A stretch of 64,000 nt of DNA from Thermosulfurimonas sp. F29 (GTDB taxonomy: Bacteria; Desulfobacterota; Thermodesulfobacteria; Thermodesulfobacteriales; Thermodesulfobacteriaceae), in the NCBI RefSeq assembly GCF_019688735.1, contig NZ_JAIFYA010000004.1:62001-126000 (forward strand), in the 5' to 3' direction. The notes below the pieces were generated by a model that did not search any database, had not been told where the DNA came from, and saw only the letters and a program-made list of their open reading frames with translations. Below, piece by piece: positions 33,467 through 42,064 of the stretch. Every line of letters begins with the position of its first letter. Positions within the stretch are counted from its first letter, which is position 1. Both the position numbers and the translations under genes were made by a program.

Positions 33467-34585
33467 TTACTCATAACTCACATCCCAATAGATAGCCCAG
33501 CGAGCATTCAGCGCATCGTACACCCCTATGCGGCTCTTCGGTAACACCAAGCCGGCCACGGGATAGTTTGGTTGCGGACGAGGTGGGGGGCACCCTACAG
33601 GATTTCCGTTCGCGTCAGCCAAGGGCACAAAGGTGATGGCGTTGCCGAACCCGTCCACCCGGTAGGCGGTTCCAAGTCCCAGGGCACTAAGCACCCTTTG
33701 CATCTCGATCGCTTGGTCGACCGTACAGTAGTTCGGGGAAACCTCCCAAGCGGCGAGGGAAGTGTGGTTCAGGCACCCGCACCCGGATGCAGTATCCTCA
33801 ACGCCGGAACAGAGCCGGGTCGGATTGAGGGAGACCACCTTCCACACCCAGGGCACGACCGCATCATCCCACGACCCGAGCCCTCCGGGAGGGTCGTTTG
33901 CGGAAGTGGCCGCGGTGCCGCACACATTGGCGAGCTCCGCATTGCGCCGCAGGCGCACGAAGGACTGGAGAGCTCTTCCCCATTCGGTGAGCTTTGACCG
34001 CGAAAGCGCTAGGAAGTGACGCACCACATCGTCATAGGTGAAAATCACATGAAACCCACCCGAGGCCCACACCTCAAGGGTGGGTATCCGTCCGTAGTAG
34101 GGAGCGAGGTAGGGTGTGCCTCGCTGATGGCCGTTCGTGACCGCATAGGTCATCAGGCGTCCGAACCCGTCGTAACAGCGCACCTGGAAGTCAGGAGGGG
34201 AACCCCGCACCTCGCATCCCACGGCGGCAAGAGCATTTAAAGCGTCCGCATCGAAGGTGTGGAAGACCAGCACCGTACCCGAGGATCCGGTCACCTCTGG
34301 AGTAAGGGCGAGCACCGAACAGGTGGGGTCTCCCGCCTCGCCCCATCCGTAGCAATTGTCTTCGGCGTACTTCTGGTTCGCGAACATCACCGAGCGGACC
34401 GCCTCGCCGATGGCCTTGATGCGCTCCTGCGTAATTCGGAACCGGCGGTTCCGCTCCTGCGTGTCCACGGCGAGCTTGACGATCGGCACAAGCGCGGCAA
34501 GAAAAAACATTGCGAGCATGATCTCGTAGACCGAAAACCCCAGTCTGCGTTGCTTCTCGTCCTCCGCGCACCGTACCTTCATCAC
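33467..34585 (-). CDS. Type IV prepilin-like protein, large
   Basis: A 372-residue protein. Residues 1-15 are a charged leader, followed by RRLGFSVYEIMLAMFFLAALVPIV: cleavage after Gly would expose Phe with Glu at +5, the pattern for prepilin peptidase substrates. The remaining 330 residues are a large periplasmic domain with Cys pairs (DNCYGWGEAGDPTCSV; ASGCGCLNHTS). The length suits a minor pilin or a PilV-like adhesin of conjugative thin pili. It overlaps the upstream prepilin gene by 4 bp and is followed after 17 bp by the spermidine-synthase-like gene. Confidence 0.7.
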   Translation of the reverse strand: MMKVRCAEDEKQRRLGFSVYEIMLAMFFLAALVPIVKLAVDTQERNRRFRITQERIKAIGEAVRSVMFANQKYAEDNCYGWGEAGDPTCSVLALTPEVTGSSGTVLVFHTFDADALNALAAVGCEVRGSPPDFQVRCYDGFGRLMTYAVTNGHQRGTPYLAPYYGRIPTLEVWASGGFHVIFTYDDVVRHFLALSRSKLTEWGRALQSFVRLRRNAELANVCGTAATSANDPPGGLGSWDDAVVPWVWKVVSLNPTRLCSGVEDTASGCGCLNHTSLAAWEVSPNYCTVDQAIEMQRVLSALGLGTAYRVDGFGNAITFVPLADANGNPVGCPPPRPQPNYPVAGLVLPKSRIGVYDALNARWAIYWDVSYE

Positions 34586-35145
34586 CTGGTCACCACCCCG
34601 TCGACCGCGCAGGGGTCGGCGCCAGTATTGCCGGGTCGCACATAACGCAATCCGGTCCAGTCCGCCTGCGCCACCTGCGTGCGGATCCAGTACCGTCCCA
34701 CCAAAGGAAGCTGACTCACATTAGTGAGCGCAGACGGAGCAAGCGCCCCTCCCTGCGTGAACACCTCGGAAAGGGAACCGGAAGCGTTGGGCAGAAACGC
34801 CCAGTAAAGAGGACTCGAAAGCGAGAAACCCCGCGCCGAAGAACAAAAGGCATCAGTCGGGTACGGGCAGAAGGTGCGTCCGGTGGCATAGCATTCCTGA
34901 CACTTGATCACCAACGCCCGTAACATCTCGCAGACCCTGATCAGAGTGCGTTCCGCCTCCTCCACTACGATGGGACGGCTCTCCGCGGGCATCGGAATCG
35001 GCGTTTCCCTGCGAAAGGCCTCCGCCGCAAGATGCGCCTTGAGCGGGTACCACCGCTGGGACACCGCGAACACGGTGAGGAGCATGGCGCCCACGAGGAG
35101 AAGCAAGACGGTTACAACGAACCCCTTCTCGCGGCGTCTGCGCAT
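34582..35145 (-). CDS. Prepilin-like minor pilin
   Basis: About 187 residues from ATG 35145 (frame open to 35175). The leader MRRRREKG is followed by FVVTVLLLLVGAMLLTVFAV, a hydrophobic prepilin helix lacking Glu at +5, as in PilX/GspK-type minor pilins. The rest has CQECYATGRTFCPYPTDAFC, a Cys-rich loop, and an aromatic C-terminus. It lies 15 bp after the 35191 prepilin gene when the longer start is used and overlaps the next one. Probably exported and processed by the same peptidase. Confidence 0.6.
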   Translation of the reverse strand: MRRRREKGFVVTVLLLLVGAMLLTVFAVSQRWYPLKAHLAAEAFRRETPIPMPAESRPIVVEEAERTLIRVCEMLRALVIKCQECYATGRTFCPYPTDAFCSSARGFSLSSPLYWAFLPNASGSLSEVFTQGGALAPSALTNVSQLPLVGRYWIRTQVAQADWTGLRYVRPGNTGADPCAVDGVVTR

Positions 35146-35190
35146 TTCGTGTTGCCACTCCCTCTCACCGCCCATAACCGCATGCGGTGT

Positions 35191-35655
35191 TTACCGGCAA
35201 GGACGGTCGTTTAACTGGCAAACAAGGCTCGTTCCGCTCTGGAAGACCGCGTCGCAGGGACGCTGAAACTCCGCGGCAAGCGCCGTGCGAGCCTTGGCGC
35301 TGGTGATGGGCGGTGTGGTAATCACCATGGTGTTCGCCGCACACTGGTATTGCCACCCTTTGTTGATCACATCCTGCGGCACATAAGCCTCATTCACATT
35401 CCATCCCCAACCGTTGCCCGCAGGGTACGCATAGTTGGACTGGTAGTAGTTCTCGAGACCCGCCATAATGGCGGAGAACTCCGAGCTGATGGTGCTTTTG
35501 ATCTTCCACGCCTGCACCCGGGGCCACACCACATTGAAAATAATCGCCACAAACGAAGCCACGAGAAAGATCCACACCAGAATGTCGAACACGCTAAACC
35601 CGCAACAACGCTTTCGTCCACGCTTTCGTCCGTCCCTGCACTTTGCGGTCAGCAT
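35191..35655 (-). CDS. Type IV major pilin candidate (PilS-like)
   Basis: A 154-residue protein with GGGGAGGTGTGACCT before its ATG. A basic leader ends RCCG, and FSVFDILVWIFLVASFVAIIFN follows, the N-terminal helix of a type IV pilin with Asp in place of Glu at +5. The globular part has aromatic repeats (YYQSNYAYPAGNGWGWNVNEAY) and C-terminal Cys pairs that would form the D-loop. Size and position at the head of the pilin cluster suggest the major subunit of a conjugative thin pilus. The Glu5-to-Asp change is unusual. Confidence 0.65.
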   Translation of the reverse strand: MLTAKCRDGRKRGRKRCCGFSVFDILVWIFLVASFVAIIFNVVWPRVQAWKIKSTISSEFSAIMAGLENYYQSNYAYPAGNGWGWNVNEAYVPQDVINKGWQYQCAANTMVITTPPITSAKARTALAAEFQRPCDAVFQSGTSLVCQLNDRPCR

Positions 35656-35757
35656 AGGTCACACCTCCCCGAGGAATCGTTTTTTTCTCCGGGAGTTGAA
35701 ACTTAGCCTTCCTCGGGGATGGCTTTTCGAGAAGCCAAACAGTTCGGTCAGGACATC

Positions 35758-36504
35758 TCAGGCCGGCAAAGGTGTTGCGGAAACGGAAACCTTCCTGCGT
35801 TTAGATGCACGGGTGCGGCGATGTGCGGTTTTGCGCAGGCAGACATCCGCGACCACGCTGTCCGCAAAGCGTTCGGCGATAAGCGAAGTAATGCGCTCGG
35901 CTTCCTCGGGAGACGCGTCTCTGGCGGAGGCAATGGTCCGCAGGAGCCAGTCCCGGGAGATGTACTTGCTTAGAAAAGGTATCCGATCGCAGAGATCAGC
36001 AATGAGGTAGTCGCTCGCAAGACGCGAAAATTCGTCCGAAAAGTCAAGGCGGTCATTCGAAAGCCGCCCCCACTCCCAAAGATACACCACTTTTCGACCC
36101 TGCCCGTTGCGAAACCAGAGAATCTCCTCCACCATGGGGAGCAACGCCTCGCATAGACGCCGCTCATAAAGAGAACGGGTTTTCTCGGTAAGGGTGCCTT
36201 TCATCACCTTTTGCTGAAGCCCCCAGGCCGCGCTCCGGAAAGCCCCTTTCCCGGCGTCGAAAGTGCGATAAGCATCCCGTACCGCCTCGAGGTAAACGCG
36301 GAAAAAGAGCCTTTGCTCGGGTCTCGGGGGTCCCTCCGCATGAGCTCGACGCTCCTCCCAGGAAAGTTTTTCGACCTGTTCCTCCGAATACCGATCCGTG
36401 AGTCGATAAAGCCCGAGAATGCGACCGAAGAAACGAAGCAATTGTTCGGTGCGATTGGGACCGGACACCTGCAAAAGAACGGCGGGGTGCGCGCTGGTGT
36501 GCAT
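35758..36504 (-). CDS. Sigma-factor-like protein, degenerate or regulatory
   Basis: A 248-residue protein, start after AGGGAGGGAGTCT. The stretch FFRVYLEAVRDAYRTFDAGKGAFRSAAWGLQQKV closely parallels the region 2 stretch of the 3562 sigma factor (EAALHADPGKGTFTTIAWHYLRQKF). No clear region 4 helix-turn-helix is seen; instead the C-terminus is basic (RRTRASKRRKVSV). It may be a region-2-only regulator, such as an anti- or co-sigma factor, or a decayed sigma factor. It sits 102 bp upstream of the pilin genes on the same strand and diverges from the metallopeptidase gene, so control of pilus genes is an obvious hypothesis. Confidence 0.5.
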   Translation of the reverse strand: MHTSAHPAVLLQVSGPNRTEQLLRFFGRILGLYRLTDRYSEEQVEKLSWEERRAHAEGPPRPEQRLFFRVYLEAVRDAYRTFDAGKGAFRSAAWGLQQKVMKGTLTEKTRSLYERRLCEALLPMVEEILWFRNGQGRKVVYLWEWGRLSNDRLDFSDEFSRLASDYLIADLCDRIPFLSKYISRDWLLRTIASARDASPEEAERITSLIAERFADSVVADVCLRKTAHRRTRASKRRKVSVSATPLPA

Positions 36505-36601
36505 AGACTCCCTCCCTTCGGTGGTATTTTTCGGGGAATAGAACCTCCCCGATGCTTCCCACGGCTATCTTTTTGCAGGGGTCGGATAAGGGAGGTCGCG
36601 T

Positions 36602-37318
36602 ATGCCCGAACCCGAGGGTTACCTCGAGCTGGGTACGGTTTACGGGATTGCGGTCGCCGGAGAGGTGTGGGCCCTCATGCGCGGGGCGGCTTCCTTCGAA
36701 GCAATTACGCGCTCCATGGTCTGGAAGTACCTCATGCTCTTCCGAGAAATGATGCGCCACCACCCTTACCCCGTGTACCGAATAGTCATACGCACGGATG
36801 CTTCCCCCCGGCTCGAAGTGCGAGGTGACGGTCAAGCGGTGGTGTACCTGCCGGAAAAACCAAGCATGCATCACTCCGGCTCGACGGCGGGAACGATAGA
36901 GAGAGTGCGCCCCCTCTTTCACGAACTGGGGCACCTCACGCAATACATCCTCCTCGCCCCTCCTGACGAAAAGAGCGCTTGGCTTTTTGAGGAAAGTTCT
37001 CTCAGGGCCTCCTTCAAGGTCCTTGCCGGCATTCATCGGGAGCGTCACCCGTCGCATCGGTTGCAAACGCCTCCCACCGAACACCGGGCACACCCAAAAC
37101 CGTCAGAACCGCATTCCGATGCGCACACCGACGGCTTCCTCACGACTCTTCGGTTGCCAGATCTCCACGGGCATGCCGCCGACGAAAACGGTTTCTCCGT
37201 CCGAAGCGCTCCACTCGCGCGCCCGCCAGAAAACCGACGCCTCGAAAAACCCCACCTTCCAGAAAAGCTCCGCACCCCAGCACCGGGGACCATCCGGTTC
37301 GAGGTCGGCGTTCCCTGA
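36602..37318 (+). CDS. HExxH-motif protein, probable metallopeptidase, overlapping a convergent gene
   Basis: A 238-residue protein starting at ATG 36602 with GGGAGGTCGCGT upstream. Residues 103-109 read FHELGHL, a zinc-peptidase HExxH motif, placed in a folded-looking region (VYRIVIRTDASPRLEVRGDG before it). The last 72 codons lie antisense to the outer-membrane gene at 37103 (216-bp tail-to-tail overlap) and read as Pro/His/Arg-rich, non-globular sequence, so the original stop was probably lost or the gene truncated. No signal peptide. A third Glu ligand is not obvious. It may process pilins or toxin proteins; unproven. Confidence 0.55.
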   Translation: MPEPEGYLELGTVYGIAVAGEVWALMRGAASFEAITRSMVWKYLMLFREMMRHHPYPVYRIVIRTDASPRLEVRGDGQAVVYLPEKPSMHHSGSTAGTIERVRPLFHELGHLTQYILLAPPDEKSAWLFEESSLRASFKVLAGIHRERHPSHRLQTPPTEHRAHPKPSEPHSDAHTDGFLTTLRLPDLHGHAADENGFSVRSAPLARPPENRRLEKPHLPEKLRTPAPGTIRFEVGVP

Positions 37319-37912
37319 ACCGGGCGCGACCTCTGAAAGCCTCGCTTCGAGGTCGGTATCCCCTTCCCCGTAAAAGACCTCGAAACCCAGCCGCCCGAGC
37401 GAAAAAGCACGCCCCACCACGCGGAAACCTGCGAGCAAGGTGCGCGTGATCCACACTTCCTCATATCCCCCCGGTTCGTCCGAAAGATCGCGGCGCCAAC
37501 GCTCGAACTCCGCTCCGATGAAAGCCGCAAGTCGCATTGCTCCGAGATTCACGCCACGCTCGAGGGAAACTCGGATGCGCCAGCCGCTGTGATCTCCCGT
37601 GCCGGAAACAGGTTGTCCGCTCCAGTATTGTCCGTCGTAGTCGCTTTGTCCGGCATAAGCTTCCCCTCTGAGGTTCAGTCCCAACCCGAAAGGCAACCCT
37701 GTCACCAAATCGGCATAAACGCCTCCGCGCAGGCTCCGTTCGTCCACATCGCCACCTCCCTCCTCCCACCGGACATAGCTCCCGTAAACACCCACGCCGA
37801 ACTCGGAAGCATACGCCGTCTGACTCCAAGCGAATGCGAGGGAGAGAAGAGCAAAAAGGATCGAGCAGGCGATCAAATGATGGAAACCCGAGACCGGCTT
37901 CTCGCTTCGCAT
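37103..37912 (-). CDS. Outer-membrane beta-barrel protein
   Basis: A 269-residue protein. A signal peptide (residues 10-35: LIACSILFALLSLAFAWSQT, then AYA) precedes a mature domain with alternating aromatic and polar strands (VGVYGSYVRWEE, GLGLNLRGEAYAG, WRIRVSLERGV) and a C-terminal Phe in VGVRIGMRF, the classical barrel-insertion signal. About eight strands fit the length. It indicates a diderm host. It may be a pore, adhesin or pilus-linked barrel; no specific family seen. Its 3' end is overlapped by the metallopeptidase-like gene. Two GCGTCC palindromes lie on either side of its start region and downstream gap. Confidence 0.68.
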   Translation of the reverse strand: MRSEKPVSGFHHLIACSILFALLSLAFAWSQTAYASEFGVGVYGSYVRWEEGGGDVDERSLRGGVYADLVTGLPFGLGLNLRGEAYAGQSDYDGQYWSGQPVSGTGDHSGWRIRVSLERGVNLGAMRLAAFIGAEFERWRRDLSDEPGGYEEVWITRTLLAGFRVVGRAFSLGRLGFEVFYGEGDTDLEARLSEVAPGSGNADLEPDGPRCWGAELFWKVGFFEASVFWRAREWSASDGETVFVGGMPVEIWQPKSREEAVGVRIGMRF

Positions 37913-37928
37913 ATCCCCCTCCCCTCTC

Positions 37929-37944
37929 GCGTCCCGAAGGACGC
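37929..37944. repeat. GCGTCC-type palindrome
   Basis: GCGTCC-cgaa-GGACGC just upstream of the outer-membrane protein start, followed on the plus strand by CGTTTTC. Hairpin could terminate plus-strand transcripts or bind a protein. Confidence 0.55.
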
Positions 37945-37982
37945 ATCGTTTTCTCCATACTAGAAGAAGGAAATCCTGTCAA

Positions 37983-38000
37983 GGCGTCCTTGAGGACGCC
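37983..38000. repeat. GCGTCC-type palindrome
   Basis: GGCGTCC-ttga-GGACGCC, perfect 7-bp arms with a tetraloop, in the gap between the PilC-like stop (38031) and the outer-membrane protein start. On the minus-strand transcript it could act as an intercistronic hairpin. Confidence 0.6.
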
Positions 38001-38030
38001 CTAGTGCCTCCTCGTGCATTCCTTTTCCGG

Positions 38031-39008
38031 CTAAAAGAGCTGAAAGAACCGCGTCATGAGGAATGCAAGCGGCGCGAGAGCTACAGCCAGACACACCGCC
38101 ACCCCGATGTAAGCGAAGAGCGGAGCCACTTCGGCCATGGTGCGGCTCTTCATGAGAGATCGTTCGCGGTAAACCTCCTGGAGGTAGCGCCATCCCCGGG
38201 AGTCTTCCCCGCGGGAGAGGTAATCCCGCAGGATGAGAGCCTCAGAGACTCCGAGCAATTCGTAAAAGGAGGAAAGGGCCTGGCCAATGGCCTGGAACCG
38301 GGCCTCCTCGGCCACCGTCTCGAGGATCTCTCGCATACGCCCCTTCTCCTCCGCGGCGAGCAGAGTGAAGATTTCCTGATAAGAAGCGTTGCTTTCGGCG
38401 AGGGAAGCCACCAGCGAGGCAATCCGATACACCGCGAAGTCCAGAGCGCCGACCTTTCTGAAAAGTCCCCAGAGAGAAATCCCGAGCAAAGCGCCCGAAA
38501 CGCCGAGCAACAGGAGGAAGAAGACCGGCGTGGAAGCGCTGAGCCTCAGGTAGAGGTCCACATACCAGGGCCGTCCGGTTTCGTAAAACCCCAGAATCAC
38601 CTCGCGCACCTGACCGGCCATGAAAACCGCCGCCCCGGCCGCGAAAACCATCAGGGTGAAGGGCATGACCAGCGTCGGTATGAGACCGGACACAATGCGC
38701 TTTCTTTCCCGCAGATCGCTCAAAAACCGTTCCACCATTTCCGCGGTGAGAGCGTTACGCTCCTCAATCACCTTGAGGGGACGGTAGACCTTTTCCGAGA
38801 GAAACCCCGCATAATAAAAGGCGTCGCAAAGGGTGTGCCCTCCCCCAATCAAAACAGCCACCTGCGAAAGCATTTCCGCGAGACGCCGCTTGCCCCGACG
38901 GTAGGCCATTTCGGTGGCCTCCTCGAGCACGCGCGCCCCGCGTCGGGTCTTGAGCGCCGAGACCATCAGCTCGAGGGCTATTTCCTCATAGCGGGCGCGG
39001 TTCAGCAT
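38031..39008 (-). CDS. pilC: PilC/GspF-family inner-membrane pilus assembly protein
   Basis: A 325-residue membrane protein. Two GspF-type repeats can be followed: the first with ALKTRRGARVLEEATEMAYRRGKRRLAEML...GHTLCDAFYYAG, then helices (LIPTLVMPFTLMVFAAGAAVFM, FFLLLLGVSGALLGISLWGLF); the second with ASYQEIFTLLAAEEKGRMREI and terminal helices APLFAYIGVAVCLAVALAPLAF. PilC sits in the inner membrane and couples the assembly ATPase to pilin polymerisation. It follows the PilB gene by 9 bp, as usual. Slightly shorter than chromosomal PilC (about 400), like the thin-pilus versions of conjugative plasmids. Confidence 0.78.
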   Translation of the reverse strand: MLNRARYEEIALELMVSALKTRRGARVLEEATEMAYRRGKRRLAEMLSQVAVLIGGGHTLCDAFYYAGFLSEKVYRPLKVIEERNALTAEMVERFLSDLRERKRIVSGLIPTLVMPFTLMVFAAGAAVFMAGQVREVILGFYETGRPWYVDLYLRLSASTPVFFLLLLGVSGALLGISLWGLFRKVGALDFAVYRIASLVASLAESNASYQEIFTLLAAEEKGRMREILETVAEEARFQAIGQALSSFYELLGVSEALILRDYLSRGEDSRGWRYLQEVYRERSLMKSRTMAEVAPLFAYIGVAVCLAVALAPLAFLMTRFFQLF

Positions 39009-39017
39009 GACGGCGGC

Positions 39018-40631
39018 TTAAAGGAGGACCGCAAAGGCACTCCCGAGGTCTATCTCCCCGGCCTCAAGTTTTTTCAAGGCCACATCCACAAAAGAACGGG
39101 CGCAGGCCGCTCTGCGCAAAAGGTGTTCCTCGAACTTGAGGGCGCTTGTGGTCTCGAGCACCAGCTCGCGCTCCTCCTTCTGAAATTCGAGGTACTCATA
39201 GATCACCGTGCGCCCGGCGAACCCGGCGCTCATCACCCGCCCCGTTTCGGGATGAACAATTCGACACTCCGCGCACCCCTCCCGGTTGGGGAAAGCGAGG
39301 GCCCTGCCTTCGAGGTCGCGCAGGCGCTCCCTGTCCATGAAACGCAGGTGGTCTACAAAAACGAGGTCCTCCGCGGTCACCTTGCGCTCCACGGCGCAGT
39401 TCGGACAAACTCGCTTTAAAAGCCGCTGATTCAGAACAAGAATGATGCCGTTCGCTAGGTCCTCGGGAGCGAGCCGATACTGGCGGATGAGAAGGTTCGG
39501 AACCGTCACCACCCGAGAGGCATGAAGCGTGGTGAGCACAAGGTGTCCGGTCTCAACCGCGTAAAGCATGGCTTCGGTGAGCTCGGGATGCTTTCGCCAC
39601 TCACCGACGAAGATCACATCCGGATCCTGCCGCATGAACTCCCGCACATAGTCGAGGAAGTCCACCCGAACGAACTCGTTTTCCTTGCGGAACTCGAACA
39701 CCTGGTGCTGAACGGCGTTCTCCACCTGGTACTCCACCGGGTCCTCCACGGTGAGCACCTTGCGCGTGGAGGGAACAAGAGCGAGCAAAGTGTTCAATGT
39801 GCGACTTTTACCAGAACCCGTGGCCCCGGATACGATCACGAATCCCTCGCGCCGTCCGATCGCCCTGAGGAGCACCTCCACATCTTCCGGCATGAAGCCC
39901 AAAGCCTCGATCGACTCGGGCCCTTTCACGCGCGAGGTCTCCCGGTAGAGGATGCGGATGACCAGGTTCTGGTATCCGTCCACCAGAGATGGAGTGAAGG
40001 CAAGGCGCAGGTCGAGCCCGAGATCGGAAAGCACAATGCGAGCGTCCTGCGTGAGACGCCACTCCTCCACATTCAGGTTGGGAGTGTCCTTTTGAGCCAT
40101 GTTCTTTACGACTTGTTGCAGGACACGCCCCTCGGCAAGGCTCAGGGTTTCCGCCTTGACCATATCGCCGAGAATCCGGTAGCGAAGCTCCACTCCGTAA
40201 TCGCGCACTTCGAAGTGGATATCCGTGGCCCCCATGGCGAGGGCCGCCTTCACAATGCGAATGAAACGACCGACATACCCTTCCTTCTCTTCGCCGCCTC
40301 CCGCGAAAAAGTAGTACGGCACAATGTAGATCTCCGCTCCCGGGAAAACGCGTCTGGCGTCATCGGCCATTTCCGGGTCGAAGATCCCCACCGCTCCGTC
40401 CGAAAACCGCACATACCAGTACGACCGTTCGGCCACGATACCGCTTTTGCGCAAAGGAATCCCGCTTCGCCGACTGATGTACTCGGCCACCTCGGCGTAA
40501 TCCGTCACCTTCTCCACCCGCACCAGCACCTCGAGCGGGGGCGCACCGATGCGAGCGGCTTCCTCCACCACGCGGTCGTAGTCGAGCCCTTTTTCCTCGG
40601 AAAACTCCCTCAGGAGCATCGCAAGGCTCAT
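39018..40631 (-). CDS. pilB: PilB/GspE-family pilus assembly ATPase
   Basis: A 537-residue ATPase from ATG 40631 (AAAGGAGGGTGCGC ahead). Walker A VSGATGSGKSRTLN, Asp box TVEDPVEYQVENAVQHQV, Walker B DPDVIFVGEWRKHPE and His box TTLHASRVVTVP are all present. Two CxxC pairs (CPNC near residue 430 and CAEC near 470) form the zinc site typical of GspE/PilB. The N-terminal domain resembles the GspE/MshE-N fold. It powers pilin polymerisation. One difference: the Walker B 'GE.RD.ET' is GEWRKHPE. Clear orthologous context with PilC behind and the PilP-like gene ahead. Confidence 0.88.
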   Translation of the reverse strand: MSLAMLLREFSEEKGLDYDRVVEEAARIGAPPLEVLVRVEKVTDYAEVAEYISRRSGIPLRKSGIVAERSYWYVRFSDGAVGIFDPEMADDARRVFPGAEIYIVPYYFFAGGGEEKEGYVGRFIRIVKAALAMGATDIHFEVRDYGVELRYRILGDMVKAETLSLAEGRVLQQVVKNMAQKDTPNLNVEEWRLTQDARIVLSDLGLDLRLAFTPSLVDGYQNLVIRILYRETSRVKGPESIEALGFMPEDVEVLLRAIGRREGFVIVSGATGSGKSRTLNTLLALVPSTRKVLTVEDPVEYQVENAVQHQVFEFRKENEFVRVDFLDYVREFMRQDPDVIFVGEWRKHPELTEAMLYAVETGHLVLTTLHASRVVTVPNLLIRQYRLAPEDLANGIILVLNQRLLKRVCPNCAVERKVTAEDLVFVDHLRFMDRERLRDLEGRALAFPNREGCAECRIVHPETGRVMSAGFAGRTVIYEYLEFQKEERELVLETTSALKFEEHLLRRAACARSFVDVALKKLEAGEIDLGSAFAVLL

Positions 40632-40677
40632 GCGCACCCTCCTTTGTCCTTTGCTCCCGACGCCCCGTCTTCCTTCG

Positions 40678-41847
40678 TCACTCCTGAACGACGGACCCCG
40701 CACCCGCAACCGCGGCTGTCGCGGCCACGGTATTTTCCCTGGGAGCCGCTTCAGGCAACGCCAGCACGGCTTTGATCCGCTCCTCTTTGCCGTTCGGAAA
40801 CCGCACCGTAAACCCACCGCGGTCGACCGCAACGACGCGTCCTTCGCCGTAAGGCGCCCCTTCAAAGATGAACGATCCGTCGTCGAGCACCAATGTCACC
40901 TGACCGGCGTCTTCCAGAATGCCCCGTATCACCACCGCCGAAGGCACGCGGTAATGGTGGTTCTCCTCCTTGGTCTTCTTCTGTTTTTTCCCCTTCTCTT
41001 TGTCGCCCACATTGACACCAATGTGGACACGCCCCTCCGCCTCAGAAGAGACCCTTCCCCGCACTTCCTCACGCAACCTGCGCCGCTCCTCGGCAAGCTT
41101 CTCCGCCACTATGCGGTCCACAGCCCGCTCAAGCACCCTGCGCAAGTCCTCGGAGAGAAAGGGATTGGCCCGAAGCAACCTTTCGGCCTCGCTGACTTCC
41201 GGTTGTCTTGCCGATGCGAATGCCGATGCGGATGCGGAAGCGCTAGAGGAAGAAGCACGCCTTCCCCCTTTTTCCCGAAAGGCAACCCCCGCATGCGAAA
41301 GCGGAACCTCTCCTCCCCTTCCCCGCGGAACGATCCCCGAGGAAGCTGATGGACGAAGGGATGTCTTAGTCCCGTTCCCCGTCGTCGCGGAAACGCTTTG
41401 CGCGGACCGATGCGTTATAAGAGACGATGTTTTGGTTTCGGAAGGGAAGCGGACTTTTGCGGAAGAACCAGAAGGCGCCGGAAGAGGCGTATGCTCCCGG
41501 GCAAATTGAGAAGTCGCAGGAGCATGCGTCAGGGTGCGCATTGCCTGCGGGACATTGCTCTTTTCGGAGCCACCCGCTAAAAAGGCGTAAAACGCCCCCC
41601 CAACAACGGAAAGCCCCATGATCCCGGCGAAAAGACCGAGCACCAGCTTTTTTCCACCCGGGAAGGCATCGAGCACTCCAAGAAGGCCCCCGAAACCGGC
41701 TTTCTTCGCGGGAGCGGAATGAGTCTCTTCGACTTCGCCTTCTTCATCGTAAAGTCCCTCATCGGCCTCTTCCGTCTCCTCTTCCTCCTCCGCAACCTCT
41801 CTGAGGAGCTGTTCCTGTTCCACATCCATGAGTTTTTTTTCGCTCAT
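40678..41847 (-). CDS. Single-pass membrane protein with C-terminal PilP-like domain
   Basis: About 389 residues from ATG 41847. The N-terminus is very acidic and cytoplasmic (REVAEEEEETEEADEGLYDEE); one helix follows (KKLVLGLFAGIMGLSVVGGAFYAFL, about residues 75-100); then a Ser/Thr/Ala-rich linker, a coiled coil (VLERAVDRIVAEKLAEERRRLREEV) and a small beta domain at the end (PSAVVIRGILEDAGQVTLVL ... FTVRFPNGKEE). The last resembles the PilP domain of conjugative thin pilus systems or the VirB10/TraB-like secretin link. It heads the pil operon, 46 bp before pilB. Specific function is inferred from order. Confidence 0.5.
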   Translation of the reverse strand: MSEKKLMDVEQEQLLREVAEEEEETEEADEGLYDEEGEVEETHSAPAKKAGFGGLLGVLDAFPGGKKLVLGLFAGIMGLSVVGGAFYAFLAGGSEKSNVPQAMRTLTHAPATSQFAREHTPLPAPSGSSAKVRFPSETKTSSLITHRSAQSVSATTGNGTKTSLRPSASSGIVPRGRGGEVPLSHAGVAFREKGGRRASSSSASASASAFASARQPEVSEAERLLRANPFLSEDLRRVLERAVDRIVAEKLAEERRRLREEVRGRVSSEAEGRVHIGVNVGDKEKGKKQKKTKEENHHYRVPSAVVIRGILEDAGQVTLVLDDGSFIFEGAPYGEGRVVAVDRGGFTVRFPNGKEERIKAVLALPEAAPRENTVAATAAVAGAGSVVQE

Positions 41848-42064
41848 GTCCCCTACCCTCCTCTTGAGAATTCGCAATGCACCTCCTTCCTTCTGGCAAA
41901 CTAGCCCGTCCACAGGAGACATTTTTCCGCGTGATGCGCTTCCGAAACGACTTAAGCGTCAATCCTTTGTATCGCAAGGCGTTTGCGGTCTTGGTGCGCG
42001 GGTGACCGTTCCGCTACAATAAGCACGGACGAACACGAAAAACAAAAAGACGGAGGTGATGGCC

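Noticed and set aside
36164-37093. A 309-codon minus-strand frame opposite the HExxH gene
   Set aside because: Low-complexity, no ribosome site; the plus-strand gene has GGGAGG and HELGH.
38004-39419. A 471-codon plus-strand frame over the PilC/PilB genes
   Set aside because: Antisense shadow of clearly recognised pilus genes.
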